From Peribacillus frigoritolerans (lineage in GTDB: Bacteria; Bacillota; Bacilli; Bacillales; Bacillaceae): a stretch of DNA of 64,000 nt. Numbering within the stretch: the first letter of the stretch is position 1; the number at the start of each line of letters is the position of its first letter. Made by a program: the position numbers and the translations under genes. The notes below the pieces were generated by a model. The model saw only the letters and a program-made list of their open reading frames with translations, made no database searches and was not told the DNA's origin. Below, one piece after another: positions 42,540 to 51,708 of the stretch. Location of the stretch: contig NZ_SMZY01000001.1 in NCBI RefSeq assembly GCF_004358755.1, positions 806,001 to 870,000 on the forward strand. Reading direction: 5' to 3'.

Positions 42540-43859
42540 ATGACGAAGGAATTTACTGGGAAACAACTTATTTTTATTAGTTTAATGCTTTTTTCAATGT
42601 TTTTTGGGGCAGGAAATTTAATTTTTCCGGTCTTTCTCGGACAGGCTGCGGGAGATAACATGTGGCCATCGCTTGCAGGGTTTATCGTTTCTGCAGTAGG
42701 TCTGCCGATCCTTGGAGTTGTGGCGATTGCGAAAGCAGGAAGCTTTCATGCGCTGAATTCCCGGGTACACCCTCTATTTGCACTTATCTTCCCATTCATC
42801 ATTTATATTTCAATTGGGCCTGGACTAGCCATACCGAGAGCGGGAAGTCTTGCCTATGAAATGGGTGCAGCTCCATTTCTTCCTGAAGGTTTTGCAGGCA
42901 GCCCTGCAGCGTTATTCATTTACACGCTTGTCTTTTTTGGCTTAGTATACTGGCTGAGCATGTCGCCATCTAAGCTTGTGGATTTGTTCGGTAAATTGCT
43001 GACGCCGATTGTGCTTGCGCTAATTGTGATTATTTTAGTGAAAAGCCTGATCACTCCTATTGGTTCTTTTGAGCTTCCAACAGGAAACTATGGAAATAGT
43101 CCTGTTTTCCAAGGCTTCTTGGATGGATACTTAACGATGGATGCCCTCGCAGCTCTTGCTTTTGGAATTGTGATTGCAAATACAATTCGCGCACAGGGAG
43201 TTGAAAATGATAAAAAGCTCTCGCGCTATATGATCTCTGCAGGAATAGGAGCAGGCATTTTACTAACTATCATCTATATCATCCTGGGATATCTGGGTGC
43301 TACTAGTGCATCTTTAGGACAATCAGAAAACGGCGCACAGATTTTAACAAACATAATGGGGTATTTGTTCGGGCAAAGCGGAACACTTATTTTGGGAATT
43401 GTTTTTACTCTTGCATGTTTCTGCGTTTCTATTGGACTTGTCATTTCATGCAGCCAGTTTTTCGCAAGTGCAATACCGAAAGTTCCTTATAAAGCATGGG
43501 TACTGATTCTTTGTCTGACTAGCACAGCTGTTGCAAATCTTGGTTTAACCCAAATTTTAACTGTGTCCGTACCAATTCTGGGCATGATTTATCCGATTGC
43601 GATTGTGCTGATTTTCCTGGCGCTTATCCATCAGTATATTGAAAACAGTTCTTATATCTATGTTACAACTGTCGCGTTCGTTGGGCTTTTCAGCATTCTC
43701 GATACGATAAATAAAACATTTTTGGCTGAAGCATGGAGTCCGGTTCTAAGCTCAATGCCTTTTTACCAAGAAGGAATTGGCTGGCTCATTCCGGCAGTCA
43801 TCGGAATTGTACTTGGCATCATCCTCGGCAAAAGGAAGACATCAAGTGTTCCGGCTTAA
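42540..43859 (+). CDS. brnQ: branched-chain amino acid:Na+ symporter
   Basis: 439 aa, about twelve membrane helices of the LIVCS family. Hallmark opening KQLIFISLMLFSMFFGAGNLIFP and later GYLTMDALAALAFGIVIANTIR and GFFAxS-like SCSQFFASAIP. Imports leucine, isoleucine and valine with sodium. ATG 6 nt after AAAGGAG. Its stop codon overlaps the 3' end of the convergent cardiolipin-synthase-like gene by 4 nt, so no terminator separates them. Confidence 0.95.
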   Translation: MTKEFTGKQLIFISLMLFSMFFGAGNLIFPVFLGQAAGDNMWPSLAGFIVSAVGLPILGVVAIAKAGSFHALNSRVHPLFALIFPFIIYISIGPGLAIPRAGSLAYEMGAAPFLPEGFAGSPAALFIYTLVFFGLVYWLSMSPSKLVDLFGKLLTPIVLALIVIILVKSLITPIGSFELPTGNYGNSPVFQGFLDGYLTMDALAALAFGIVIANTIRAQGVENDKKLSRYMISAGIGAGILLTIIYIILGYLGATSASLGQSENGAQILTNIMGYLFGQSGTLILGIVFTLACFCVSIGLVISCSQFFASAIPKVPYKAWVLILCLTSTAVANLGLTQILTVSVPILGMIYPIAIVLIFLALIHQYIENSSYIYVTTVAFVGLFSILDTINKTFLAEAWSPVLSSMPFYQEGIGWLIPAVIGIVLGIILGKRKTSSVPA

Positions 43860-45067
43860 AAGTAATAGTAGATCCATTCAGGCGTTTTCATAAAAGACCG
43901 TTCCCATTGCGGAATATCGTCTACAATCTTTTTCGTCAGCTTGCGGCTGTTTTTCTTATCCTCATCAATTTCAGCCTGAATCGTTTTAATCCATTCAGCA
44001 TCAAAAATCAGGCAGCTTGCTTCATCATTTAAATAAAAGCTGCGCGGATCCCAGTTTGCTGTACTGATATTGGCTATCCGGCCATCAATGATCATGACTT
44101 TTCCGTGAAAAAAGCCTTTCGTATATAAATAAATATTCACACCGTTTTTCAGAAGTGCTTCTGTTTTCGGATAACTAGGGGGCTTCGTAAACCATGCGTC
44201 TGTGTTATCAGGAACAATAATGTCAATGACAACCCCCTGCTTTTTAGCCGCAATCAGCGCATTCATCAGCTGATTGCTTGGTATGAAGTAGGGGGTTGCT
44301 ATGACTAATGATTTTTTTGCCTGCTTTATGGTAGAGAGCATCATATGCTCGAGTTCTTCTCCGGTCGAAAAAATCATCTGATAGTAAGAACCATCTTTTT
44401 CCGCAAAGCTTTGTCTTTTAACTGAGATCTTTTCACCAGTATCCTCTTCCCAGTCTTTTAAAAATTGTTTTTCAATCTCTCTAGTTCCTTCTCCGGCAAT
44501 TCGCAAATGATAGTCCCGCCAATATCCAAACCGATCAACTTGACCAAGATATTCCTCACCTATATTGAAACCGCCCAAGTATGAAACCAGCCCATCAATG
44601 ACAACAAACTTCCGATGATTTCGATGATTAATAGTATAGAAAAAATGATGAATGCCTGCTTTTCGGCTGAATGTAAATTTCACACCGCTTTTTTCAAGCT
44701 TTTCAATTGTTTTCTTCGTAATCTCTTTTCCGCCTATTCGATCGACAGAAAGCAGGACAATTGTATCATTTTCCGCTTTTTTCTGAAGCAGCTCTAAAAA
44801 CTTCATGCTGACAGGATCTTCTCTTATGATAAAAAAGTGTATGTAAATATACTTTTCAGCGCGTTCAATATCTTTAAAAAGAGCAGGATAGAGTTTGCTG
44901 CCTTCAGGATAAAGGGAAAGTTCTCCTTGGTAAACGGGTGATTCTACTAGGGAATGCGATTTTGTATAGTCCTCATAACCACTTTTTACGTCCCACTGTA
45001 AATACAAAAAGAAACAAATCCCAACCAAAATCACTGGAAATAAGATGAAAATCATTTTCTTCAACAT
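43856..45067 (-). CDS. phospholipase D family, cardiolipin synthase-like
   Basis: 403 aa. N-terminal membrane helix (MIFILFPVILVGICFFLYLQW), then two HKD catalytic motifs: HRKFVVIDG (His151, Lys153, Asp158) and HGKVMIIDG (His321, Lys323, Asp328). Size and one-helix layout resemble the minor cardiolipin synthase YwjE (ClsB) rather than the two-helix ClsA. Joins phosphatidylglycerols into cardiolipin at the membrane. ATG behind CGGGAGT. Divergent from opuCA. Confidence 0.9.
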   Translation of the reverse strand: MLKKMIFILFPVILVGICFFLYLQWDVKSGYEDYTKSHSLVESPVYQGELSLYPEGSKLYPALFKDIERAEKYIYIHFFIIREDPVSMKFLELLQKKAENDTIVLLSVDRIGGKEITKKTIEKLEKSGVKFTFSRKAGIHHFFYTINHRNHRKFVVIDGLVSYLGGFNIGEEYLGQVDRFGYWRDYHLRIAGEGTREIEKQFLKDWEEDTGEKISVKRQSFAEKDGSYYQMIFSTGEELEHMMLSTIKQAKKSLVIATPYFIPSNQLMNALIAAKKQGVVIDIIVPDNTDAWFTKPPSYPKTEALLKNGVNIYLYTKGFFHGKVMIIDGRIANISTANWDPRSFYLNDEASCLIFDAEWIKTIQAEIDEDKKNSRKLTKKIVDDIPQWERSFMKTPEWIYYYF

Positions 45068-45249
45068 GTTAAAACTCCCGAAAGATCGATATGAATTAGG
45101 GTTTGACTCATTAGTGAATTTTAAAGAAGGAAATGTATGGAATGAACGGAACTGACAAAAAGTAAAATGAATGTTTAAGCATTTTACATAAGGGAATAAA
45201 CATAAATGGAAAAAAACAATTAGAGTCTAAACAGAGAAGGAGACATGTA

Positions 45250-46410
45250 ATGATTCAGCTTAGAAATATTACAAAAAAATATCCTGATGGTTTTAAAGCA
45301 TTAAAGGATATCAATCTTGAACTTGAAGCAGGAAAAATTCATGTGGTGATCGGTCCAAGCGGATGCGGTAAATCAACTACCATGAAGCTCATCAATCGTT
45401 TGATCACACCGTCTGAAGGAACTGTATACATAAATAATGAGGATATTTCCAAAATAAATCCGGTAGAACTTCGCAGAAAAATTGGTTATGTCATTCAAAG
45501 CATCGGGCTTTTTCCGCATATGACCATAGCCGACAATGTCGCAGTCGTACCGCGTTTATTAAAATGGGAAGAGGAACGGACTGCAAGGAAAGTGAATGAA
45601 CTGCTTTCGATGGTTCATTTGGATCCTGAGACATATAGCAGCCGTTATCCAAGCGAGCTGAGCGGCGGCCAACAGCAGCGGGTAGGGGTCATTCGGGCAC
45701 TGGCAGCAGAGCCGGATGTCATTTTGATGGACGAGCCCTTCAGCGCACTTGATCCGATCAGCCGTGATCAGCTTCAGGCTGAGCTGGTGAATTTGCAGGA
45801 TGAATTAAAAAAGACCATCGTCTTTGTCACTCATGATATGGACGAAGCCATTAAAATTGCAGATAACATCATTTTAATGAAGGATGGTGAGGTCATCCAG
45901 GTCGGATCGCCAGACTCGATCTTACGCCATCCGGCAAATGATTTCGTAAAAGAGTTCATTGGAAAAAAACGTTTGAAAGAGCATAATGAAACAAGTTTTT
46001 CGATGGATCCTGAAGACATTCCAACTGTTAATGAAGTCATGATTGATAATCCTGCAACAGCATACCCGGAAAGAGGGCTTGCCGCTGCGCTTAAAATTAT
46101 GGAGAAAAGAAGAGTGGACTCCCTGATTGTGATTGACCGTGAACGCAGTTTGCTTGGATATGCACCCATCCTGAACTTGCTTGGCCAATATCGCGATGAA
46201 GCAAAAACACTGAAAGATGTCATGCTTCCATTCGCACATACGGTTCCATCTGACAGCCCCTTTACAATCGCACTTGACTTAATGAGCCAGTACAACCTTC
46301 CTTATGTACCTGTTGTTGGAGATAACGGCAAGTTTGTCGGGGTGATTACGAGAGGAAGCATGGTCCGTTTAATGGCTGACGTATTTCCTTATGCAGATGA
46401 GGTGGTTTAA
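45250..46410 (+). CDS. opuCA: osmolyte ABC transporter ATP-binding protein
   Basis: 386 aa. Walker A GPSGCGKST (35-43), the QSIGLFPHMT Q-loop seen in OpuA/OpuC ATPases, signature LSGGQQQR (137-144), Walker B VILMDE. After residue 250 two CBS domains follow (IDNPATAYPERGLAAALKIMEKRRVDSLIVID; FTIALDLMSQYNLPYVPVVGDNGKFVGVITRGSM in parts), which in this family sense ionic strength or cyclic di-AMP. Powers uptake of glycine betaine, carnitine or choline. First of four tightly packed genes; no GbsR/OpcR regulator adjacent. OpuB versus OpuC cannot be settled by eye. Confidence 0.88.
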   Translation: MIQLRNITKKYPDGFKALKDINLELEAGKIHVVIGPSGCGKSTTMKLINRLITPSEGTVYINNEDISKINPVELRRKIGYVIQSIGLFPHMTIADNVAVVPRLLKWEEERTARKVNELLSMVHLDPETYSSRYPSELSGGQQQRVGVIRALAAEPDVILMDEPFSALDPISRDQLQAELVNLQDELKKTIVFVTHDMDEAIKIADNIILMKDGEVIQVGSPDSILRHPANDFVKEFIGKKRLKEHNETSFSMDPEDIPTVNEVMIDNPATAYPERGLAAALKIMEKRRVDSLIVIDRERSLLGYAPILNLLGQYRDEAKTLKDVMLPFAHTVPSDSPFTIALDLMSQYNLPYVPVVGDNGKFVGVITRGSMVRLMADVFPYADEVV

Positions 46411-47058
46411 ATGAAACTCATTCAGGACTATTTTTCCTTTCTTCAGGAACGGTACCCCGATATTCTGGCAAGGTCAGGGGAACATCTTACAATCGTTGGA
46501 CTTGCCGTTTTATTTGGCTGCCTTGTAGCCATAACAACGGGTATTTTGCTGACAAGAGTAAAAGAAGGACCGTTAAACAGCTTCGTATTTGGTCTTGTGA
46601 ATGTATTTCAGACGGTTCCGACCATAGCGCTGCTTGCCATGCTGATTCCGCTGATGGGCATCGGCATGAAGCCGGCAATCTTTGCTCTCTTTTTATATTC
46701 ATTGCTTCCGCTTCTCCGCAATACTTATTCAGGAATCAGAGAAGTAGACGCGAGCATTGTTGAAGCAGCAAGAGGTATGGGGTATGGGACGTTTCAGCGC
46801 CTATTTAAAATAGAGCTTCCGCTTGCATTTCCATACATTTTATCAGGAATCCGCTTAACGACTGTTTATATTATCAGCTGGACAACCCTTGCTGCACTGA
46901 TCGGAGCAGGAGGACTTGGCGATTTGATTATAGCGGGCATGTCAAACAACGATAATTTTCTTATCTTTACTGGAACGGTTAGTGCCATCATTCTCGCTGT
47001 TATTGTTGATGTCGTTTTAGGCTTTTTCAGTAAAAAAAGAAACGGGCTTACAGCTTAG
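46411..47058 (+). CDS. opuCB: osmolyte ABC transporter permease
   Basis: 215 aa, about six membrane helices. Permease EAA loop EVDASIVEAARGMGYGTFQRLFKIELPLAFPYILSG. Begins at the base after the opuCA stop codon. One of two channel subunits with opuCD. Confidence 0.9.
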   Translation: MKLIQDYFSFLQERYPDILARSGEHLTIVGLAVLFGCLVAITTGILLTRVKEGPLNSFVFGLVNVFQTVPTIALLAMLIPLMGIGMKPAIFALFLYSLLPLLRNTYSGIREVDASIVEAARGMGYGTFQRLFKIELPLAFPYILSGIRLTTVYIISWTTLAALIGAGGLGDLIIAGMSNNDNFLIFTGTVSAIILAVIVDVVLGFFSKKRNGLTA

Positions 47059-47085
47059 AAATAAGGGAACACAAGGAGACATTTA

Positions 47086-48000
47086 ATGAGGAAAGCAATT
47101 ATCATATCTGCACTGACAGTATTCATGACATGTGCCTCGATTTTATCAGGGTGCAGCTCAAAAGAAACCATTAAAATCGGCGCAGCAACCTATACCGAAA
47201 CAAAGATTATGGCCGCGATTTATAAAGAACTGATTGAGGATCGGACAGATTTAACCGTAGATATTACACCTGATCTGCTTTCAAATCCCATGATTTTAAA
47301 ATCGATGAGCAGAGACGACCTGGATATGGCGCTTATGTATTCCGGGGTCATCTTCAGCAACTTTTTTCCTGTAAAGCAAACGACAGACCGTAAAGAGGTT
47401 CTGAAGCAGGCACAGGAAGGTTTTGATAAGCATTATGATTTTACTTGGTTTGACCCGCTGGGATGGGAAAATACTTATGCTCTCACTGTTCAGGAGCAGA
47501 CTGCAAAAGAAAAAGGTCTTCAAAAGGTATCAGATTTGAAAAAAAATCAGGAACAGATGAAATTCGGCGTCGATTCCTCTTGGATGGAACGGAAACAGGA
47601 TGGTTATCCTGCCTTTATCAAGCATTACAGATTTGATTTCAAACAATCTTATTCAATGGATATCAATTTAGTCTATGAAGCCGTTGCAAATGACCGGGTG
47701 GACGTTGTTCTTGCTTATTCAACTGACCCTAGGCTGATTCAATATGACTTAAAAACATTAGAAGATGACAAACGATTTTTCCCTCCTTATGATGCCTCAA
47801 TGGTTGCACGAAATGAGGTATTGGAGAAACATCCTGAGCTAAAGCCGATTATGAATGAACTGGTCGGAGAGATTGATGAGGAAACCATCACGAAGCTCAA
47901 CTACGAGGTTGATATAAAAAACCGCAACGAACGGGAAGTGGCAAGAGAATTCCTGACGGAAAAAGGCCTCCTGAATAACGAATCGGAGGGAACGAAATGA
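47086..48000 (+). CDS. opuCC: osmolyte-binding lipoprotein
   Basis: 304 aa. Signal peptide with lipobox LSGC (Cys at about 23), then KIGAATYTETKIMAAIYKELIEDRTDL, the OpuAC/OpuCC substrate-binding fold. It captures the osmolyte outside the membrane. Many family members read D-I-Y-P-E-Y-T-G-T at the ligand site; here the region is LDMALMYSGVIFSNFF, so ligand specificity may differ. AAGGAG before the ATG; overlaps opuCD by 4 nt. Confidence 0.88.
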   Translation: MRKAIIISALTVFMTCASILSGCSSKETIKIGAATYTETKIMAAIYKELIEDRTDLTVDITPDLLSNPMILKSMSRDDLDMALMYSGVIFSNFFPVKQTTDRKEVLKQAQEGFDKHYDFTWFDPLGWENTYALTVQEQTAKEKGLQKVSDLKKNQEQMKFGVDSSWMERKQDGYPAFIKHYRFDFKQSYSMDINLVYEAVANDRVDVVLAYSTDPRLIQYDLKTLEDDKRFFPPYDASMVARNEVLEKHPELKPIMNELVGEIDEETITKLNYEVDIKNRNEREVAREFLTEKGLLNNESEGTK

Positions 48001-48641
48001 CATTTCTTAAAGAACTATTTACTTATATGGGCGAAAATATAGATTTGGTGCTTCTTTATACCGGACAGCACCTGCTCATGGTCATCATCGGGGTAACACT
48101 TGCATTGATCGCGGGAACGCTCCTTGGCATTGTGTGCAGCAGGTACAAGAAGCTTGCACCCATTATTTTATCAGTGGCGAACATTATCCAAATCGTTCCC
48201 AGTCTGGCACTGCTGGCGCTGCTGATGCTATATTTCGGACTTGGGTTTTATACAGTTGTCATTGGATTGTTTCTCTATTCCCTGCTGCCGATCATCCGGC
48301 ATACCTATGTGGGGCTCGAGCAGGTCGATTCATCTCTGACCGAAGCCGGGCACGGGATTGGCATGACCTACATGCAGCTTCTGACAAAGGTGCAGCTGCC
48401 GCTTGCTATGCCATTCATTATGGCTGGGTTAAGAATTGCAGCAGTCATCGCAATCGGGGTTGCAACCCTTGCGCCATTTGTAGGCGGTGACGGGCTCGGA
48501 CGTGAGATTTTCGCAGGAATCAACTCCAGGAATGACATTCGAATCTATGTCGGTGCCATTCCGGCTTCCATTCTGGCGATTCTTGCAGATATCGTTTTAG
48601 GACAGATGGAGAAGAAGATGAGTGTGCGGACAGCCAAATAA
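47997..48641 (+). CDS. opuCD: osmolyte ABC transporter permease
   Basis: 214 aa, about six membrane helices, EAA loop QVDSSLTEAGHGIGMTYMQLLTKVQLPLAMPFIMAG. Paralogue of opuCB; ATGA overlap with opuCC. The last gene of the operon, closed by a strong terminator. Confidence 0.9.
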   Translation: MTFLKELFTYMGENIDLVLLYTGQHLLMVIIGVTLALIAGTLLGIVCSRYKKLAPIILSVANIIQIVPSLALLALLMLYFGLGFYTVVIGLFLYSLLPIIRHTYVGLEQVDSSLTEAGHGIGMTYMQLLTKVQLPLAMPFIMAGLRIAAVIAIGVATLAPFVGGDGLGREIFAGINSRNDIRIYVGAIPASILAILADIVLGQMEKKMSVRTAK

Positions 48642-48645
48642 AAAG

Positions 48646-48684
48646 AAAAGAAGATCAGCTCCTTCGAGGGGCTGATCTTCTTTT
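48646..48684. terminator. bidirectional terminator after opuCD
   Basis: 15-bp stem AAGAAGATCAGCTCC / GGGGCTGATCTTCTT with a TTCG-type loop, A-run before and T-run after. Confidence 0.92.
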
Positions 48685-48698
48685 GATTAATCGTTAAA

Positions 48699-50114
48699 TT
48701 ATAATTGCTTAGTCTCTTTCAAATACTCCACATTGTTTGTTTTCTTTCTATAGTTCGTCATGTAAGAAATTCCGACTAATACGATAAATCCTGAAGACAT
48801 TCCGTAAATAATCGGGTTTGTCGATGTGAGCCCTTCAAAAAACAAGCCGGCAAGGACAACGACTGTGCTGACCAAAATTGAATAAAAACCAGCATTCGGC
48901 GTCGCTTTTTTCCAGAAGAAGGTCATGACGAGCGGGATAAAGATAGCACCTGACAAAATAGCGTAAGCGACATCTAAAGCCACTAGGACATCCTGAATCC
49001 AAATCGAGAAGGTAATGGCGATTAAGCCAACGATCAGCGTCGTGATTCTGGATGCTCTCAAAAGCTGTTTATCGGTCATATTTTTCATGAAATACTGCTT
49101 TAAAATATCATTTGTAATAAGCGTAGCTGACGCCAGCAGCGTTCCAGACGCTGTAGACATAAGAGCTGAGCAGACACTTGCAAGAACAAGTCCTAAAATT
49201 CCGGCGGGAAGAATGGCAATCGCCATTTCCGCAAAGGTGTTTTGCGGATTGCTGATAGACGGAATGACGATGAATGCACACATCCCGATGATGCTCCCCG
49301 CAAGAGCATAGGCTATGCTGTAGAACCCTGCAAAGATGGAGCCGCTTCGGGCAATTTTATTTGATTTAGCTGTAAATACGCGCTGCCAAATATCCTGTGA
49401 TACGACCATGCCCAGTGCATAAAGCAGGAAGTATTGAAAGATTTGCTGATAGCCGATTGATGCAAAGCTGAAGTGAGTCTGAGGGAGCTGGGTCAAGAGA
49501 TTGCCCCATCCATCCGCTTTTGAAATGCTCATAGGCAGCATAATGAAAAAGATTCCGATGGTCATCACAACAAATTGAATGATATCCGTAACTGTTACAC
49601 TCCACATTCCGCCGAGGATGGTGTAGAAAAGGACGATTCCGCCGCCAACAAGCATGGACGTCGTAATATTCCAGCCCAAAAGGACGTTGATGATCGCGCC
49701 CATTCCAATCACTTGTGTGACTGCCACCATTAAAGTATAAATGGCAGCTACAATTGCACTAAGAAGACGTGTTTCAGAAGTATATCTTTTGCCTAGAAGC
49801 TCACTTATGGTTGTGATTTTTAATGAGTCGATTTTTTTAATGAAAATAGTACCGAGAATGATGATGCCAAGACCAATCATGGTCACAAACCAGATTCCTG
49901 AGATTCCATAAATATAACCAAGTTTAGCTGTTCCGATTGTTGCAGCGCCTCCAAGAATAACGGCAGAGAGACAGCCGAGATACATGAACATTCCGAGATT
50001 CCGGCCGGCAAGGTTAAAATCTTCCGATGTTTTTGCTTTTTTGGAACCGATGACCCCTACACCTATTAAAACAGCAAAATACACTAAAACCACGAGCGTA
50101 TCGATCAGCTGCAT
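48699..50114 (-). CDS. sodium:solute symporter (SSS family)
   Basis: 471 aa, about thirteen membrane helices. SSS features: SEDFNLAGRNLGMFMYLG after helix 1, GYIYGISGIWF, and LASVCSALMSTASGTLLASATLITNDI (the A-x-x-S-T-A-S sodium-site helix 8). Substrate probably an amino acid or amine, judging by the co-directional aminotransferase upstream (177-nt gap). AAGGAGG before ATG. Likely transcribed from the sigma-54 promoter ahead of the aminotransferase. Confidence 0.9.
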   Translation of the reverse strand: MQLIDTLVVLVYFAVLIGVGVIGSKKAKTSEDFNLAGRNLGMFMYLGCLSAVILGGAATIGTAKLGYIYGISGIWFVTMIGLGIIILGTIFIKKIDSLKITTISELLGKRYTSETRLLSAIVAAIYTLMVAVTQVIGMGAIINVLLGWNITTSMLVGGGIVLFYTILGGMWSVTVTDIIQFVVMTIGIFFIMLPMSISKADGWGNLLTQLPQTHFSFASIGYQQIFQYFLLYALGMVVSQDIWQRVFTAKSNKIARSGSIFAGFYSIAYALAGSIIGMCAFIVIPSISNPQNTFAEMAIAILPAGILGLVLASVCSALMSTASGTLLASATLITNDILKQYFMKNMTDKQLLRASRITTLIVGLIAITFSIWIQDVLVALDVAYAILSGAIFIPLVMTFFWKKATPNAGFYSILVSTVVVLAGLFFEGLTSTNPIIYGMSSGFIVLVGISYMTNYRKKTNNVEYLKETKQL

Positions 50115-50291
50115 ATGAAAAACCTCCTTAGTATAAAATTTTGCGTTTCGATGGCAAGCGGAATCGCTCAGGCTCCTAGGCCAGAACGGCTCCGAAAGTA
50201 TTGGCGAAAAGCACCCTTACTGTCGGATCCTTATCTGTCTGCCTGCGCTAAACGGACGCTTGCGCTTTTCTTAATTGAACTGGAAGAATGG
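50115..50291. other. GC-richer intergenic block, possible dispersed repeat
   Basis: Between the symporter and aminotransferase genes lies about 150 bp markedly richer in G+C than other gaps, with short dyads such as GCGCTAAACGGACGC-TTGCGC. It also happens to be open on the plus strand for 67 codons. It resembles intergenic repeat elements of Bacillus more than a gene; no second copy occurs in this window. Confidence 0.35.
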
Positions 50292-51623
50292 TTAAGAGTT
50301 CAGCAATGCTTTTGTTGAACGCGAGCTTTGGAACTCATAAACGGCTTCTTCTAATACGCTTAGTCCATGATCAATTTCTTCCTTGCTGATGGTGAGCGGA
50401 GGGATCATCCGTATGACCTCGCCATGATTTCCGCATAAATAGAACAGCACTCCTTTTTCCAGGCAGCGGTCTAAAATGGACATAAGCGCTTCCCCGTCCG
50501 GTTTTCCTGTTACAGGGTCAACAATTTCAATCCCGATCATCAGACCGATGGCGCGCACACTGCCGATTACAGGGGAGGTTCTTTGCAAAAATTTCAGCTT
50601 TTCCACTGCATATTTGCCCATATTTTTGGAGTTCTCAATGAGCTTCTCTTCTTTCAGCACTTCTAAGGTTGCAAGTGCCGCTGCGCATGCAATCGGGTTG
50701 CCTCCGAACGTTGTGCCGTGACTGCCAAGCGGCCATTGCTGCATTAACTCTTTAGACGCCACTGTAGCGCTCAATGGAAGGCCTGAAGCAATGCCTTTGG
50801 CGATGGCCATAATATCCGGCACAACATCAAATGCCTGCGCGGCAAACCATTCGCCGGTTCTGCCAAAGCCTGTTTGGACTTCATCAAAAATAAGGAGGAT
50901 ACCATGTTTGCTGCAGATTTCCCGTATTTTTTTCAGCCAGCTTTTGGGAGGGACGATATATCCGCCTTCGCCAAGGACAGGCTCCACGATCATGCAGGCG
51001 ACTTCTTCCGGTGTTACTTGATGATTAAACAGGGTTTCAAAATCCTTTTCTAGTTTCTCCGTACAATAAACCTCAGGATCAGCTCCTGTTGGACATCCTG
51101 ATACATCAGCATAAGGAACTTGATAAGCGAGTCCGTTCGGCTGCAGAAATTTACGGTATTTGCTTTTAGATGTTGTTACACTTAATGCGCCAAGCGAACG
51201 GCCATGGAAGCAGCCGATGAATGAAACCACGTATGGTCTTCTGGTGACATGCTTCGCTAGTTTTATCGCGCCTTCAATTGCTTCCGTTCCGCTGTTGGCG
51301 AAGAAAAAACAATCGAGATTTTCAGGAAGAACGAGCTTTAATTCCTTTGCCAGCTTTAAAATTGATTCATACATGATGACGCCTGACGGTCCATGCATCA
51401 GCTGGTCTGCGGCATCTTTGATGGCTTGTACTACTTTCGGGTGTCTGTGTCCTGTGTTGGCTGTAGCAATTCCGGATGTGAAATCCAGATATTTTCTGCC
51501 GTCCAGCCCGTAGTAGCAGCAGCCTTCCGCCTTTACAACTGGCAGATTCGGGTGATCCTTTGCCATGCTCGGCGCTAATAAATCCGGCATTTCTGCAACT
51601 AAATGACTCCAATTCTTCTCCAT
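50292..51623 (-). CDS. class III aminotransferase (GABA-aminotransferase-like)
   Basis: 443 aa. PLP-dependent fold type [18 protein letters not shown] (phosphate cup), [26 protein letters not shown] and the Schiff-base lysine in [15 protein letters not shown] (about Lys276). Closest in feel to 4-aminobutyrate or ornithine/beta-alanine transaminases. Start set at 51623 because AAGGAGG directly abuts the ATG two codons earlier. Preceded by a sigma-54 promoter and its presumed activator; followed by an SSS symporter. Together they probably import and catabolise an amino compound. Confidence 0.88.
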   Translation of the reverse strand: MEKNWSHLVAEMPDLLAPSMAKDHPNLPVVKAEGCCYYGLDGRKYLDFTSGIATANTGHRHPKVVQAIKDAADQLMHGPSGVIMYESILKLAKELKLVLPENLDCFFFANSGTEAIEGAIKLAKHVTRRPYVVSFIGCFHGRSLGALSVTTSKSKYRKFLQPNGLAYQVPYADVSGCPTGADPEVYCTEKLEKDFETLFNHQVTPEEVACMIVEPVLGEGGYIVPPKSWLKKIREICSKHGILLIFDEVQTGFGRTGEWFAAQAFDVVPDIMAIAKGIASGLPLSATVASKELMQQWPLGSHGTTFGGNPIACAAALATLEVLKEEKLIENSKNMGKYAVEKLKFLQRTSPVIGSVRAIGLMIGIEIVDPVTGKPDGEALMSILDRCLEKGVLFYLCGNHGEVIRMIPPLTISKEEIDHGLSVLEEAVYEFQSSRSTKALLNS

Positions 51624-51685
51624 CTTCATCCTCCTTGATCAATCCTGCATCATGTTTAATAAGTAATCTGCTTATACTTAAACAC

Positions 51686-51703
51686 TTGCAAGAACCGTGC
51701 CAA
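51686..51703 (-). promoter_or_regulatory. sigma-54 (-24/-12) promoter
   Basis: Read on the minus strand TTGGCACGGTTCTTGCAA: GG at -24 and GC at -12 with the correct spacing, matching the consensus TTGGCACGNNNNTTGCA at every specified base. About 60 bp upstream of the aminotransferase start and just after the activator's stop codon. Confidence 0.92.
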
Positions 51704-51708
51704 GAGAG

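Noticed and set aside
50115-50318. Plus-strand frame of 67 codons between aminotransferase and symporter
   Set aside because: Antisense to the operon, overlaps the aminotransferase 3' end, and composition looks like an intergenic repeat.
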